Positions 38,660 to 52,131 of a stretch of DNA of 64,000 nucleotides are shown here, one piece after another; the first letter of the stretch is position 1, and each line of letters starts with the position of its first letter. The notes beneath the pieces were generated by a model, which was given only the letters and a program-made list of their open reading frames with translations, was not told the origin of the DNA and did no database searches. Made by a program: the position numbers and the translations under genes. Source of the stretch: Paramecium octaurelia (lineage: Eukaryota; Ciliophora; Oligohymenophorea; Peniculida; Parameciidae); contig CAJJDP010000113.1 of assembly GCA_905182995.1 (NCBI GenBank), positions 130,886 through 194,885 on the forward strand, read 5' to 3'.

Positions 38660-40595
38660 TCAGAATTCCTGAATCGAATTTAATTACACGATTGGAACCT
38701 GATCAAAGTATTCAGAGTAGTGCTTAGCCAGACTTGATGTTGTTAGTATATTGTCCTTAGGATAAAATGAAATTATAGGCAAGAGATGATAATTCTCTTC
38801 AAGAGCATTAAATATCTAAAACTCCATAAAGTTTCTATTCATTCTGTTTTGTTTAAGAGTCAACTTATCATGTGGTCCAATCTTCCTGATAATCAACAAT
38901 GATATCGGTAATAACAAATCAAAAGCCTTTTAACTATTATGCTTCAACTCTCCGATGGTTTAAGGATTGATAATAGGCAAACTATTTATTGCAGCTTTAC
39001 TCAAATGATGACCTTCATAATCAATCCTTATTTTTATTGACATCTATTGATTGGATTCATCTTTTTCTTAAACCAAAGTGATATGCACATAATTAGGATG
39101 ATTATTTTTTGTTCCTGACTGTTTCTCCAAAATAAAAAAAAATAAGTTTAAAAATAATTGCTTCAGCTATCTCTAATCCTGTCTTACATAAGTATCTGGA
39201 ATTTTACAATCTATTGTGAAAAATATTCCTTTATCATCTCCAAAAAATCTGACTACATGTTACTAAATCTACTCAATAAATTCTTTAATGTCAAATTTCT
39301 GAATTAAACAACGTTAAAATTCTTTGTTTATGCTAAAGTAATCCTGAATATTTGAAAAATCATTATAACATTTCAATAAATTGCTATTCACTTTTCTTAA
39401 TAATTTATTAATGAATACAATATTTTTAATTTTCTATTTGTTATTATAAATCCATTAGAAAGAAATTAAACTTGGTTTTACATATTCCCTAAACACATCC
39501 CCAATCTAATCTAATGCTTTCATTGCTATTTTATTTCTTAAATTTAGTTAATCAATCACATTATCTTTCTTATTTTCCATCAATAATACTAAAGCACATG
39601 GCTTTTCTTAAAATATTTTCACTACCTTAATTGTGTAGCTTTCTTGATATAGAAATCCCTTCAATAAATATGAATTATTTTATTCTGATTAATGAACTAA
39701 ATGCATGATGTATTTCTTTTTATTGGTAAATTCATAAAACAAAAAATTCTCTAGTGTCATGTTAGCTTAATTTTCCAACACCTCTTATGAAGTAAATTGA
39801 GTAAATCTTCTCTTTGAATCATATGATGAGACTTTTGTGTTTCTTATTTTATCAATGAACTCATCCTGAATCTACTCGGTAATTTGCTACTACCTATTCT
39901 TTTACATTAAAATTAGCTTGTTCTTGGGAGGATTATAACTAATGATAAAACTTTCAATATCATTATAAGTTTGTATGTTATCTTCTAAAATTTTTTAAGT
40001 ATTTGCTTAAATAAATACTTTCCTCCTAAAATTTTCAAAACAATAACAATAGTGTATGTAAATACTTAATTCAAAAATATGCAAAACTACTTATTCCCAC
40101 AATTAAATATTTGGATTGCTAAATATCGTAATTTGAAATGTGAAAATTACTACCAGGATCAATTGCTTCTTGGAATAGCTTAGTGTGTTCATTAAACTAT
40201 TTATTTTAAACTAATTCATACGCCAATATTGTTAAAGCTTGAAAATATCCATCCAAAGAATATGTTTAGAGTTACAACTCCTTCTTTTAAAATACTGAAT
40301 TATAGGGGAAGAAAAAGTTATACAAGACTAACGACATAAATAGTAATAAGTCTTTAAAGTATCTGTTGGATGAGGAAGCACATTTGAGGTTTAACGCATA
40401 AAGTAAACTACATAATAATAGCACTGTTAATAAAAGCCAATCCTCTCTCATGATTTTTATTGAAATTTGAAATACTACCAAAGGCAAAACGATCCATTTC
40501 TGAGTTTTTTAATAATTTTTATATATGCTTGTAATTTCCTTCTAATATTCGTGTTCCATTTCTTAATCCTGAAAATTTAAACTAAAAATTTTCAT
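38660..40595 (-). pseudogene. Degenerate histidine-kinase-like membrane protein (copy 4), one frameshift
   Basis: Same family as the cluster at 10-18 kb and close in length to copy 1 (about 645 codons). It starts MKIFSLNFQDQEMEHEYQ at 40595; helices include LLLTVLLLCSLLYALNL and LFMSLVLYNFFFPY. The shared SLDGYFQALTILAYE is present, and the C-terminal signature is LLPISLLIIRKIGPHDKLTL. The frame breaks at an A5 run at 40073-40077 (T5 on the coding strand), where ...SFAYF meets a TGA; skipping one T continues as ELSIYIHYCYCFENF. The length, 1936 nt, is one base too many. The H-box position reads FREYVKPSLISF and the N-box LFLNLFFFILEK, without catalytic His or Asn. Confidence 0.6.
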
Positions 40596-41475
40596 TACAA
40601 TTATAACAATATATTAATCAAATCATCAAAAACGAATTGAATAAAACTCATCTACCCATATGTATATTCATTTATTAACCTTTAAGTAAAATTAAATCTA
40701 GATATTTGTATTTTCAATAATATTTTACTACAAAAACCTAATAGGTATAAACTATGAATATACATTAAAATGTTAAATAAATTAAATACTTTCTAATACT
40801 AAATTTTATACCAAATTTACTGAGTATCAAGAAAACCATTAATTATCTAACAAACATACAGATTTAGGTTGATTTGAAATCACTATGCTTAATTTATTTG
40901 TTATTATATTTTTCAATAAGATTCAATAGAGTCATTTATGTAGGATAGAGACTATAATAAATAGATTGATTTTTAATCTAGATAACTCATTTATCAAGAA
41001 GATAAGAAATTTAACATAAGACAATGAATAATAAAATACTTTAGTCTTTAATGAATGATAAATGTTTAATAATTAAAATTGAATAAACTGATTTTTAGTA
41101 TTAAATTTTAAGAAACCAATATTTACCTAAGTATATTATTTGAAATTTATTTTATTACTTTATATACATTATTCGAAGCATGATAATGTGATTTTAATTA
41201 AAATCTTAACACAAGTTTATTACATTTTTATCCACCAAATAAAATTGATCAATTTCTACTTAGTTGCATTCTACTACATGAGAACTATGTAATTAAAGTA
41301 ATTTAGAAGAACTTTATGATGGAAAGAGTACTCAAGGCTGTAGTCCAAGTTGGAATAATTTTTGTTTGCATTTTTGAAAATTTCATTTGAAAAGAGGAAC
41401 CTTTAATATGCATAAATTCTAGCTTTAGAATTTTTCATGCTTTGTTATAGCAATGATATAAAAATTATTTTATTA
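40596..41475. other. Intergenic region between divergent genes
   Basis: 880 bp, AT-rich, between the start codons of the histidine-kinase-like gene and the large unknown gene. No frame or motif stands out. Confidence 0.5.
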
Positions 41476-44400
41476 ATGTTGTTTAATAAATCCCAAAGTA
41501 CAGGGTAATTTCGTTTACCACTAGCTTCTACTACAAGTAGATCAAATTTCAATACTAAAATACTAAGTCCAAAATTCACTCAAAGTTTCAGGCCTAAAGA
41601 AAACATTGAACTTATAGAAAGTAAACACATGTAAAATTTTTAGTAAAGAATAATTTTCCATAGAGAGAGTTGTTTTTCGAGCTTTAGAGACTATGGGATG
41701 AAAACTAAATACCTGAGATTCATTAGAAATATTACTACTTTATTCTTACTTCGAATATTGCATCTTAAGAATATTTGATGAGATCAGAAATAGAAAGTTA
41801 TAAACTAAATGGCAGTATTATCAAGACTTTACATCAATTAACTATCAGTAGAGAGATCTGTTTAAAAGAGGCATTAGCAATTGAATAGAGTGAGAACATT
41901 ATAGAGTTTGTCTGCCTTATTTCAAATTACATTTATGATCTTAGAAAAATTACTTTAAATCTTATAGAGTATCAGAGAAAGTGGGTGAATAAATTGTATA
42001 TTTAGTATGCCTACAATTACTAATGGATTTATTAGGGAGAGAACTACGTGATGAAAATCAAAGATGATCATAAGTTGCTATTTTAGAAACATCCTGTATT
42101 GATGAAATTTTTCCATATCAGCGAAAGTGTGGATGACATATTTTACTTGGGAATCATTAACTAAGCGTATGAGAGGGATTTAGAATATTTTGATTATTTA
42201 ACAAAGCATAAACTTGATCAAAAATACTTGAAAAGAATCAAAGAACTGCAGACTTACGCGACAGTTTAATATACATGCAAATAATCGGAAAATAAAATTA
42301 AAACTTTATTGTAAACGAAAACTAATTTCCTAAGTACGAAAGAATTGTAAAGTGCTTAACAAACATCTAGAAAAGGTAGTACAACGAAGTTATAAATTGA
42401 ATTGCCTCCACTACCAGAATATAGAAGTCAACTAATTTATAAATCAGATGATATTTAATTTATAATTAAGGATTGGCCGATAAAAGACATTCCATAAATT
42501 TTGAGTTTTTGGCTTTCTACTAATTTTGAAGATTTTCATAAAAGTTTCTTATAACCTTCTACTTATATACAAGAAACCTTAAGTTATGGTTAAGAGGCAA
42601 TAATGCTATAAATATCTGATTTAGGAATTATGTTGGCAAGTGTTGAATAGGATTGCAATATTAGAAAATGGGTGATTCATTTGATAGTTTGCAAAGAATA
42701 AATATTTGACAAAATTATACATCATTTTATTAGAATGTTGATAAGCAATGGGGATTCTTTTGAGCAATTGGGTATCAATTTGACTTTGTTGGAATGTTTT
42801 GAGTATAATCTGAAAATACTCAATTTTTATTTTTGTAAAATCATAACAATTGAAAATCTTAAGGTTAATTACACTTAGTATGTTCTTGATATTAAAAGGA
42901 CAGAATAAGAATAATAAAGTATGTCAATTATTTATGATCCTATTTGTTTTATTTATGCTCGAATAATATCAAGGATCAAAAAACTAGTATTAAACAGTGA
43001 TGAGGAAACGATGGAGGCTTAGTTCTGTGCTAATCTGGGAAAGTCTAATTTGATAGTTTTTGATGAGAAAACCTAAGAAATAGCAAAAAATTTAATTGTA
43101 TAACTTAAATAAACTATAATTTTAGAAACAGAAGATATATGGCTCCTCATTTTAACATATATAAAATATTAAGGATGTTACTAAAGTTTGTGCTAGATTT
43201 AAATCTCCAATTAAAACTCCTGTGTATTTATAGTATTTCAATATGAACTTGCAATTTATGGTATTTTCATCAGAGATTCACAAACAAACTCATCAACCTT
43301 ACATACGTTTCCCATCAGTATATATATCTTATTAAAAAGAGATCCAAAGCTAGTTTAGATGAGGCATCCTTATTGTAATTGTCAAGCAATGAAGGTAATA
43401 GCTTACGTAAGGTATATCTAATATCGACTACAGACCCTTTTGTAAAAATGTAAAATACTAGTTATAATTATTATTAGATATGTTTTTGAATTGAAAAACG
43501 ATGAGGTTACTTTGGATATTCCAACAGTTGTGAATGATATTTTTGAGAAATATGATTAAAAGAGTTTATCATAATACAACATATGGCTACCTTTTTTTAG
43601 GAGTATTGGTAATAGATAGAATTTAACGAATTGCAAATTATTATCTTATTTTACAAGCGAAGCATTTTTTGAAATAAATTTTCCTCGAATTGGAATGAAT
43701 AGTGTTAATTATAGTTTTGAAGGAGAGAAATTGATCAATTTTCCGTTTATCGTAGGAATCGTATAATCAGATTTGGATTAGATAAACAAACCGATATTTT
43801 CAATGTTAGTTCAACAAGAGGATATTATTAAAAAATGTGAACCAATTCAAATAGCCAAAAAAATGGAGAGAGACTATGAAATATTGGTGATGCAAATTAA
43901 TCCCAAAGATATTGAACTAAGAGTTAAGGAGATGGTGAGATTTTCATGTCCAATCACTCAGGATTCTTTTGAGAAGGATCCACAAAAACTAATTGATATT
44001 ATGTATTATTAACAAGAGGCTTGTGTATTACAATTTTTTGTAGAAAACTTAGTATAAGGCTATTCTATAATGTATGTAGATTAAAATAAGATTCACGAAA
44101 GAGTATGGATCATTGAAATGGTTTCATGTAAATCTGAATGTTTCTTTGATATATTCTTAACTCAAATAGTTGATTTGGTTTTTGGACAGGATACGTCTGC
44201 TTCAGAAATATTAATTGCATAAGTTAGATATTTAAACATAATTATGATAGAATCATTATCCATAGAACAATGGACAGATTATGGCGAATAAATACATCTC
44301 GGAAGCTATAAAGAAAGTTGGATTCAAGTGGAGAATAGTAGAGAATGATTATAAAACTCAATTAAGGAGGACTATATTCACAATAAAAAGATCGAATTGT

Positions 44401-45301
44401 TAGTAAACTATTATTTAAATCACCAAAATAGTTAACCTAAAGCAGAGCACAATATTTCTATTAAATTTAATTCATATTACTCACTCTAATAATCTGAAGC
44501 TAGAAATGAAGAAACCAACACTCTATGTTATCTCAAGACTAAACCTGTATTTTAGTTTGCTGAAGATTGTTTTCATTACAATCTCCATAAACCCTATGAG
44601 CAAAATCAATTTATTATTGATAAGGTAAAGAATAATTTAGCATCGTTGCCCATGACTTAGTTTGCTGAATTCAAAAATGAAGAAGAAGTGCATAAATATT
44701 TTGAAAAATTAACATCATTTCCCTCCATTGATCCTCGACACACTCAAGTGATGGCCCAATACACAAATGTTCAATTGAAGTGGTTAAGATCAAGAGAAAT
44801 TGTCATAGAAGGATCAAAATACATTGAAGTACCCAATGAGTAGAATTTTATCTATGTTTCCACTTTTCCTAAGATGAATCGTAGAATTTACTACGTTAAA
44901 TTGTTCAATCCTGGATATTACTTTTTTGCAATGGAAGTAGCTTATAACTAAATAGATGCCATTCGAAATGACTATGTCAGATTTACGGATAGAATCAATT
45001 AAGTAATCCATCCTGTTTATATATATAGGAATTCTATAATAAATAGCCATAAACCTCATCCGATCTCTACATACCTTAATTTTAAACATGTCTAACAATA
45101 AGTGAACCCAACCCCAATTGGTCATTTATTAATTTCTCTTTGATCTACAATCATACAATCACTCAAAACATCATTAAAGATTTAGGTAATCGAACTATAC
45201 GAATGCAAATGCCTATCTTAGCAGGGATCATCTAAGAAGACATAAGCTTGAGATATGAGAAACCGATTGTGGCATTTGTTGCCTCTGAATATATTGATTG
45301 A
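41476..45301 (+). pseudogene. Very large unknown protein with one in-frame TGA
   Basis: Frame of 1259 codons after removing introns 41621-41643 and 45003-45028. Starts MLFNKSQSTGQFRLPLAST. The N-terminal 60 residues look disordered; the rest alternates helical and mixed segments (ELFFELQRLWDENQIPEIHQ, KFFHISESVDDIFYLGII, FSCPITQDSFEKDPQKL, QLKWLRSREIVIEGSKYI, IKDLGNRTIRMQMPILAGII). A TGA at 44346-44348 interrupts the frame after SWIQVENSRE, yet the same frame continues protein-like for about 310 codons to TGA 45299-45301. The simplest reading is a TGG-to-TGA change (real or sequencing error). No recognised domain or membrane span. I cannot name the family. Confidence 0.55.
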
Positions 45302-45400
45302 CATTCATCATTATTATAAATTTATTATTTTCTTGAATTATCATTCTGCTATTTTATAATGTACGTTGCACGCTAATTATAAATTCAAATTAAAATTTTT

Positions 45401-46811
45401 ATGAACTACAGATCAAAGAATCACTTTTCCTCTCTGAATGACCTTTTCTCTGAATTCAATTCCAACAAAAAGCTCAATGAAAATACCCCTTAACAAAAAT
45501 AACAGGAAATTGATTCTTCCCCAATCCCAAAGAAAATGGCTCGTCTTAAAAAATAAGAAATCAATTACCATAGTTTGGTTGATCTTAATTAAATTAACAA
45601 AGGTATTGAAGTAGTCTTGCCCAATTATGAACCAACTAAGTGTTCTTAAAATAATAATGGTCTAATCAAAGCATATGCTGCAAATACTAATTAGGGAATC
45701 ATAAGAACCTATAATGAAGATAGAGTATCCATAATACTTAACATCATCAAACCATAACATAGAGCTTCAGAAACTTGGCCCAAATGTGCTTTTTTTGGTG
45801 TTTATGATGGTCATGGTGGTTCTGCCTGTGCTGACTTTCTCAGAGACAATTTACATTAATATGTAACTAGACAAAGTGAATTCCCTTGGAATCCTGTTGC
45901 AGCCATTAAAAAAGGCTTTGAAATGGCTGAAAAGGATTTCCTTTCCTAAGCCATAGAATCATATAGTAAAGGAACGCAAGAAAGGAGTGGTTCTTGTGCT
46001 TTAATTAGTCTGGTTGTTGGAGATTATTGTTATGTGGCAAATGTTGGGGATTGCAGAGCAATATTAAGTTTAGAAAAAGGAAAAAAGATCATGGAGTTAT
46101 CTGTTGATCATAAACCTGAAATAGAATATGAGCGAATTAAGAGAAATGGAGGTAAAATATATTAAACACATCTCATAAATGAAAATGGAACTCAAATCAT
46201 AGGACCTTATAGAGTGTTCCCTGGGAGATTGTCAGTTTCCAGAGCATTTGGAGATATAGAGGCTAAATTAGAATAATTTGGAGGTAACCAAAAAGTAGTC
46301 ATTGCTCAACCAGACATTCAAATATTTCGTATTACTTAAGATAGTGATTTTATTGTAATAGGATGTATAATAATAATAATTTATTTTAGGTGATGGAATT
46401 TTTGATAAGATGAAATCTGAAGAAGTAATCAAGAAGATTTGGGCAGAACTAGAATAACAAAGGAACACTAACAATTTGCATGGACAAATTTCAGCAGCTG
46501 TAGATTCAGTTCTTAAAGAAGTTGTGCTTCGAAAAAGTAGTGATAATATTACATTACTTATTGTTGCTTTCAATGAATTAGTTAAGAGTTAATAAACATC
46601 CTAATCAAAGATCAATTCAATCTCTAATTAAATTGAATTGTTATAGGCATTTTTAAAGAATAAAATTAATGACGAGAATTAACCAGAACTTAATTAGAAA
46701 AAGCAAAGTCCCATTACAAAGTTCTTTAATTAGGCTGAAAGAAAGCATTTTTCTTAAAAAGAAAATTATGATGCAATGTTTAATAAAATAAGATCAAGCA
46801 ATAACTTTTGA
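45401..46811 (+). CDS. PP2C (PPM) protein phosphatase
   Basis: Mg/Mn-dependent Ser/Thr phosphatase of 461 residues. PPM motifs appear in order: NQGIIRTYNEDRVSI, FFGVYDGHGGSACA with the metal-binding DGHGG, SGSCALISLVV, YVANVGDCRAIL, LSVDHKP, RLSVSRAFGDIEAK, GCDGIFDKM (codon split by the intron) and SSDNITLLIVAF. All metal-binding aspartates are present. The intron at 46365-46389 (25 nt) leaves 1386 nt, 462 codons. About 100 polar residues precede the catalytic domain and a Gln/Lys-rich tail of about 70 follows; neither has a membrane anchor. Confidence 0.94.
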
Positions 46812-47671
46812 TTTATATTAACTATGTATTCGTAATTAATTAATAATTGATTCTATATAAATATTGAAATATATTTATAATATGCACATTTTATAATTAT
46901 TTAAATTTCATATATAAATTCAGATATCTTATGTTCCCTATTACTTGTTAATTTCAATTCCAATTATCTTTATAAAACTCCATATCATTCAACATATCTA
47001 AATGTAATTTGATTGAAATATGTATTTAACAAAAAGTTCAGATTATTATATTAGAATAAATAGTATTTCCATTCTCATTTTTTGATTATTATTAATAATA
47101 AATTATTTATCGATCATATACTTAAGGATTAATTTCACGGTGGACTTTGAAAGAATATTAAACTTTTCTGGATTTTTATTTAATAATTTAAGAATAAGAT
47201 GTTAATAATGTTGGATTATAGTATATTCAATCAACTTTATTCAAAAAAATAGACTTATTTAAAATTCCTTATAGTCTATTTAATTAGTTAGAATAATTTT
47301 ATTTGAAATCGAGTTTATTCTTAAACAATTAATTACTTATTTTAATTACTAAGGTATCCCCTATTGAAGCAAGAATACCTATAATTTATGTTTAAAGATT
47401 GAATTTGATAATGTTAGATTACTAATCTATGGTTGCTAGATTGATTCTCATGTTTTGAGTTGTTATTTTTAGAGAGCATTTATTATTTAGGAGTAAATTT
47501 AAATATAATTAATAGAGTGTCAGTTGTTAAGAGTTTATTTTTTAAAATGTAAGTAAGCTAAGGAATAAAGATATGGAAGATCACATTTATACAATATCAT
47601 TCAATCTGATATATAAATATCATTGATGACATCTATTTTTGCTTATATTTAAATTATTGATTTTTAAAATA
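46812..47671. other. Intergenic region
   Basis: 860 bp of very AT-rich sequence between two plus-strand genes. No frame with coding character seen on either strand. Confidence 0.5.
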
Positions 47672-49331
47672 ATGATATCATCATGTCATAGGTTCTTCAG
47701 ATCTAACAAAGAAATCTATAGTTTTGCTGTAGCCAATCAAACAAGATATGTAATAACTCAAATTTATATTTAGAGTTCTCCTTAACTCCAATATTTTTAA
47801 AGTCTAAGAATTCACAAAGACAAATCTATACCTTCAATTTTAAATAATTTATTGATTAATCAGATGTTGTAATATGATTGGGTTGTAGATTAAGGTCCTA
47901 AACTTATTGATTTACTTTATTCTATATGTGGTACAAGAATAACCAATTTTCTAATAAATAATACTATTGGAAAGGTGTTTACAGCAGGAGAGAACCTTGA
48001 AAGTGTTGAAAGATACCTATCTTAATCAAATTCAAGTAATATAAGTGTATTTACAATTTTCAGAAATTTCCTATATTATGGATTACTGTTCTGAAGCACT
48101 TGAGGGAATAGAGGATTACGAGAAATTTTATGATGAGAATAGTTCTATATTTAGATAAACTATTTTGGAGTGTGCCAAGAATTCAGAGAAGAAAAACATG
48201 ATTGCAATCAAAGTTTCGAGCTTAATTGACCTGAATTTACTGAAGAAAATCAATCAAGCAAGATTAAACATTTTTGAAATGTTCTATAAAATTAGTTAAG
48301 GAAAATAAACGATCACAATTTAATAGGTTCCCAATATATTGAGTATTTTAGGTCTTTTAGTATCTGAAAAAGGAAGGAATAAATTTGAATGAAAATGAAT
48401 AAAAATAATTTATTATTGGAGTATTAAAATAAACTTACAATGAAATGGAAATTGATGAAATTACATGGAGATATAGAGTGCAACCCTTATTCATGTTTGA
48501 AGCAGATTTAAATAATAATCCAGCCATTAAATATTTTAATAATCTAAACTAAAAAGACATCTTTTTATTTGAATAATTCATTGAGAGAGTCAAATACTTC
48601 ATGGATCCAGCTTTGAACAATAAAGTTTGTGTAATGGTTGATGCTGAATAAACTTATTTATAATGGGCGATAGATAGTTTTAGTGAATAGATGGAAGCAC
48701 ATTATAATTAAAATTATACCTTAGTTTACAACACATTCTAAAATTACTTAAAGTCAACTAAACAGAGAATGGATTATGAAATTGAAAAAGCTGAGAAATT
48801 TAGATTAAATATTGGGATCAAAATGGTAAGAGGTGCATATATGGTGGAGGAATCTAAATTGGCAAAGCAATACAATAAAGAAAATCCAATTAATAATGGA
48901 TATTAAGACACTACTACTATGATAGAAAGAAACTTAGAAATATTAATCAAAAATATTCATAAATCTCCTACTAAAGTCTTTGTGGCTAGTCATAATGAAT
49001 AAACAATAGATTTTGTAAAGGACATTATGCATAGATATTCCATTCCTAATTAAGGAGGTATATTTTTTATTAACCTTTATAATAGATGTGCTATTTGCTT
49101 AATTATATGGATTGTCTGATCATGTCACTTATTAATTGGCTAGTGAAGTATGAATTTATATAAATAATTTAGGGATATAAAATATATAAATATGTACCTT
49201 TTGGAAAAACTGAGATAATGATTCCTTACTTAATGAGAAGAGCATAAGAAACTAAGAAGGTACTATAATCTAGTTCTTTGCAAACACTCTTGTTGATTGA
49301 TGAATTAAAATATAGATTTTATTTTAAATGA
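47672..49331 (+). CDS. PRODH: Proline dehydrogenase (proline oxidase)
   Basis: FAD enzyme that oxidises proline to pyrroline-5-carboxylate in mitochondria, the first step of proline breakdown. 517 residues. Family motifs: FTAGENLESVERYL near the start, MVDAEQTYLQWAID, VYNTFQNYLKST, GIKMVRGAYMVEE, VFVASHNEQTI, GDVLFAQLYGLSDHV and YKYVPFGKTEIMIPYLMRRA. The Asp, Arg and Tyr positions expected around substrate and FAD are present. Four introns, 48036-48063, 48327-48351, 49058-49085 and 49148-49172, leave 1554 nt, 518 codons. The N-terminus (MISSCHRFFRSNKEI) is basic and Ser-rich, consistent with a mitochondrial presequence. Confidence 0.92.
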
Positions 49332-49732
49332 TTATGATAACTTTATTGTAAATAATGATTCTTTTTGGATGTATATGCAAATAATATCAGATAATATCAT
49401 CATGATAATTTCTATATCTGGTTAATCTGACTGAGTTTTCTGCATAAGCAAATTGATGTGTGTTGTATGTTGCTAATAATAATATTGAATTGAATTTACT
49501 TAAAAATGGAATAAGACTTGATGCTGCAAATATTGTTCTGGCAGTAAAGTTGTAAATATGTTACACTGTTTAGAAGCTCTGTAATCCAAATACAAAATTC
49601 CATGGCCATGTGACCAATTTTCTAACTTAATTTCTTTGATCCACAAAATCTAATGTTCTTTCAGACATTATTAATAAATATATATTAGATATATATAAAT
49701 ATATATATAATCTACAGTTTATTATCTCAATA
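49332..49732. other. Intergenic region
   Basis: 401 bp between two plus-strand genes. It has an AT-dinucleotide-rich stretch near 49680-49710 just before the next start and nothing else recognisable. Confidence 0.5.
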
Positions 49733-50779
49733 ATGGGGACTTGTTCTTTTGATCCCAAAGCAGATGAGAACTAAGAAATATCTAGTCAAGATATCAATTA
49801 ACAATAATCATCAAATGCTAAGGTACCTCTAATTCAAAAAGAGAAAATTTAGGATGAAAGTTAAGCTGCTCTTAAAATTTAAAACAGTTTTAGAGTTAAA
49901 TAAGCTAAACTAGAGGCTGAAGAGAGGAGAAATGAATTATTATCTGACTAACCGAAAGATTGGGTTTAATATAAATAAAAATTTATAATTCCTGAATTGC
50001 CCTAATAATTCAAGGAACAAGTCAAGAAATCTTTAACAAAGCAAGACAGACTATTGAATCCAATGGTAGGATCTGATGATAGCATTTATTGGGGTTAATG
50101 GAGTAAGGGTCAATAAAATGGTTATGGATAAATGATAAAACCAGATGGAACTTACCTTGAGGGTTTTTGGAATTCTGGTTAATTTTAAATTGGTGGTATT
50201 CTATTTCCAAATGGGGGTTATTTTGTATGTAATTTTAACTTAATTCTTAGATTGGTACAAAAACGAAAGGAGAAAGAGTGTATAAAAATGGAATTGTCTA
50301 TACAGGTGATGTTTAATTTGGAATACCTCATGGATTGGGAAAGGAGAAACTCTCAGATAAAATTATTTATGATGGCAATTATTTGAATGGTGAGAGGCAT
50401 GGATAGGGGTTGTTACTTCATCAAGATGGATCAACATATGAAGGAGAACATTAGAATGGATTAATTAGAGGAAAAGGTATATTCAGATATTCTGATGGTT
50501 CTTACTATTCAGGATAGATGATAAATGGGGTAATGCATGGTAAAGGAATTCTTATTGAGACTGATGGAACTATATACGAGGGTAAATTGAAATTATATCT
50601 TCAAAGGAGAATTTGAAAATGGCCAAAAGGAAGGAAAAGGTATAATGAAATTCCAGGATAAATCTCAATATGAAGGATAATTCCACTAGAACCTGAGACA
50701 TGGCAAAGGTAAATTAATAAAAAGAGATGGGCAAGTATTAGATTGTGAATTTAAGAATGGAGTATAATTAGCTCCATGA
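49733..50779 (+). CDS. MORN-repeat protein with IQ motif
   Basis: Protein of 331 residues. The MGTCSFD start places Gly at position 2 and Cys at 4, a pattern suited to N-myristoylation plus palmitoylation, so membrane attachment is likely. An IQ-like helix (AALKIQNSFRVKQAKLEAEE) near residue 50 could bind calmodulin. From about residue 120 there are eight or so MORN repeats (YWGQWSKGQQNGYGQMI, YDGNYLNGERHGQGLLL, YEGEHQNGLIRGKGIF, YSGQMINGVMHGKGIL), used for membrane or protein contact. Introns 50225-50250 and 50582-50606 (ends AAG) leave 996 nt, 332 codons. Confidence 0.9.
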
Positions 50780-52131
50780 TGATAAGAATATAACAGCTAA
50801 AATAAAGTATCTCGTTAAATTTATTGAATTTCATCCAAATATTCATCATTTATTAGGATTGCTTCATTAAATGAGTTTAAGTTTCTAAAGCTTTCTTACT
50901 AAATCTATATTTTTGCTATATTTCTTATTATCTTGAGAAATCCTATTTAATCTTACCTAAGCTAATATAATAATTGGATTTATTTGCTTTGACGTTAAAA
51001 CAATGTGATATTAGAAATATCAATTATTTTGTAATAATATTACTCAATAGAAAGAGTTATTTGAAGACTTAGGTTAGATCTCTCTCTTTTTTTTGATAAA
51101 GATGAAATACATTACATAAGCATATAAAAATGAAGGCAAACAATTAGTATTTTAACTTAATTCATTTTTGTTCGAATGAAGGCTGATATTCCAATTAAAG
51201 AGATTATTTGTAGTAAAATGAGATTTTATTTCTATTCTTTTAAATAATTAAATAACTATAATAAAGCCTCATAAAAAATGTAATACCAATAAATATTTAT
51301 TTATTTAATATAGTAAAATTGCAATATTATATTGCGCAGATAACATATCGGTTATTTTTTTAATTTCAAAGTATTATAGATATTAGTCAAACTTAAATTG
51401 CTAGAGGTTGCCATTTCATTATATTCAATTTATTTTAATGATATACGTTTAAATTCAATAAAATTAACTTTAATTACATTTTATTTCTATTCTTCTTCCT
51501 ATTCTTTGTGTTTATCAATGTTAAAATATTTTAAGAATTTTAGAATATCAATTGATTTAGATATTCTCGAATTTCTTTGATATCAAACAATACCAAAGAA
51601 TAATAATTCTCTCTTAATTTATTTACCTTTCAGGGAGAATGTGACCAAATCTCCTTAGTTTGAAAATTGATAAAAGATTTATAAATAATAATTTATAGTT
51701 AGAGTTTCAAAGCATTATATATATCGTATTCAATAAAAAGTATTAATAAATTATAATACCATTTATAAAATATCATTCAAAAAGATGGAGCATTTTTATT
51801 AATCGAATATATCTTATTTTCTTGTTTTCTTCTCTAAAAATTTTGATTCTACTAGAAATATATCGTTGAGAAATATCAAATATTTATAAAAATGAATTTT
51901 AAAAGAATGTAGAATTTTTCAATCAGAGTATTTGCATTTGAAGATACGAGCAAAGCTGTATTAATTTTATTATAGAATGAATATGCATTATTGAATGTTA
52001 AACATTAAGAATTGATATTTATTCTTTCCATTCAAGGTTTAAGATAAGTGACAACATATTTTTGATATCCTCACAACATGAATGGAATTAGTTGAAATTC
52101 TCTCATAGTTTACTTTATATTTTAAATTATT
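50780..52131. other. Long AT-rich intergenic region
   Basis: About 1.35 kb with very low GC and many homopolymer and dinucleotide runs. Frames on both strands are short or have Ile/Lys/Tyr-dominated composition, so I see no gene. Confidence 0.5.
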
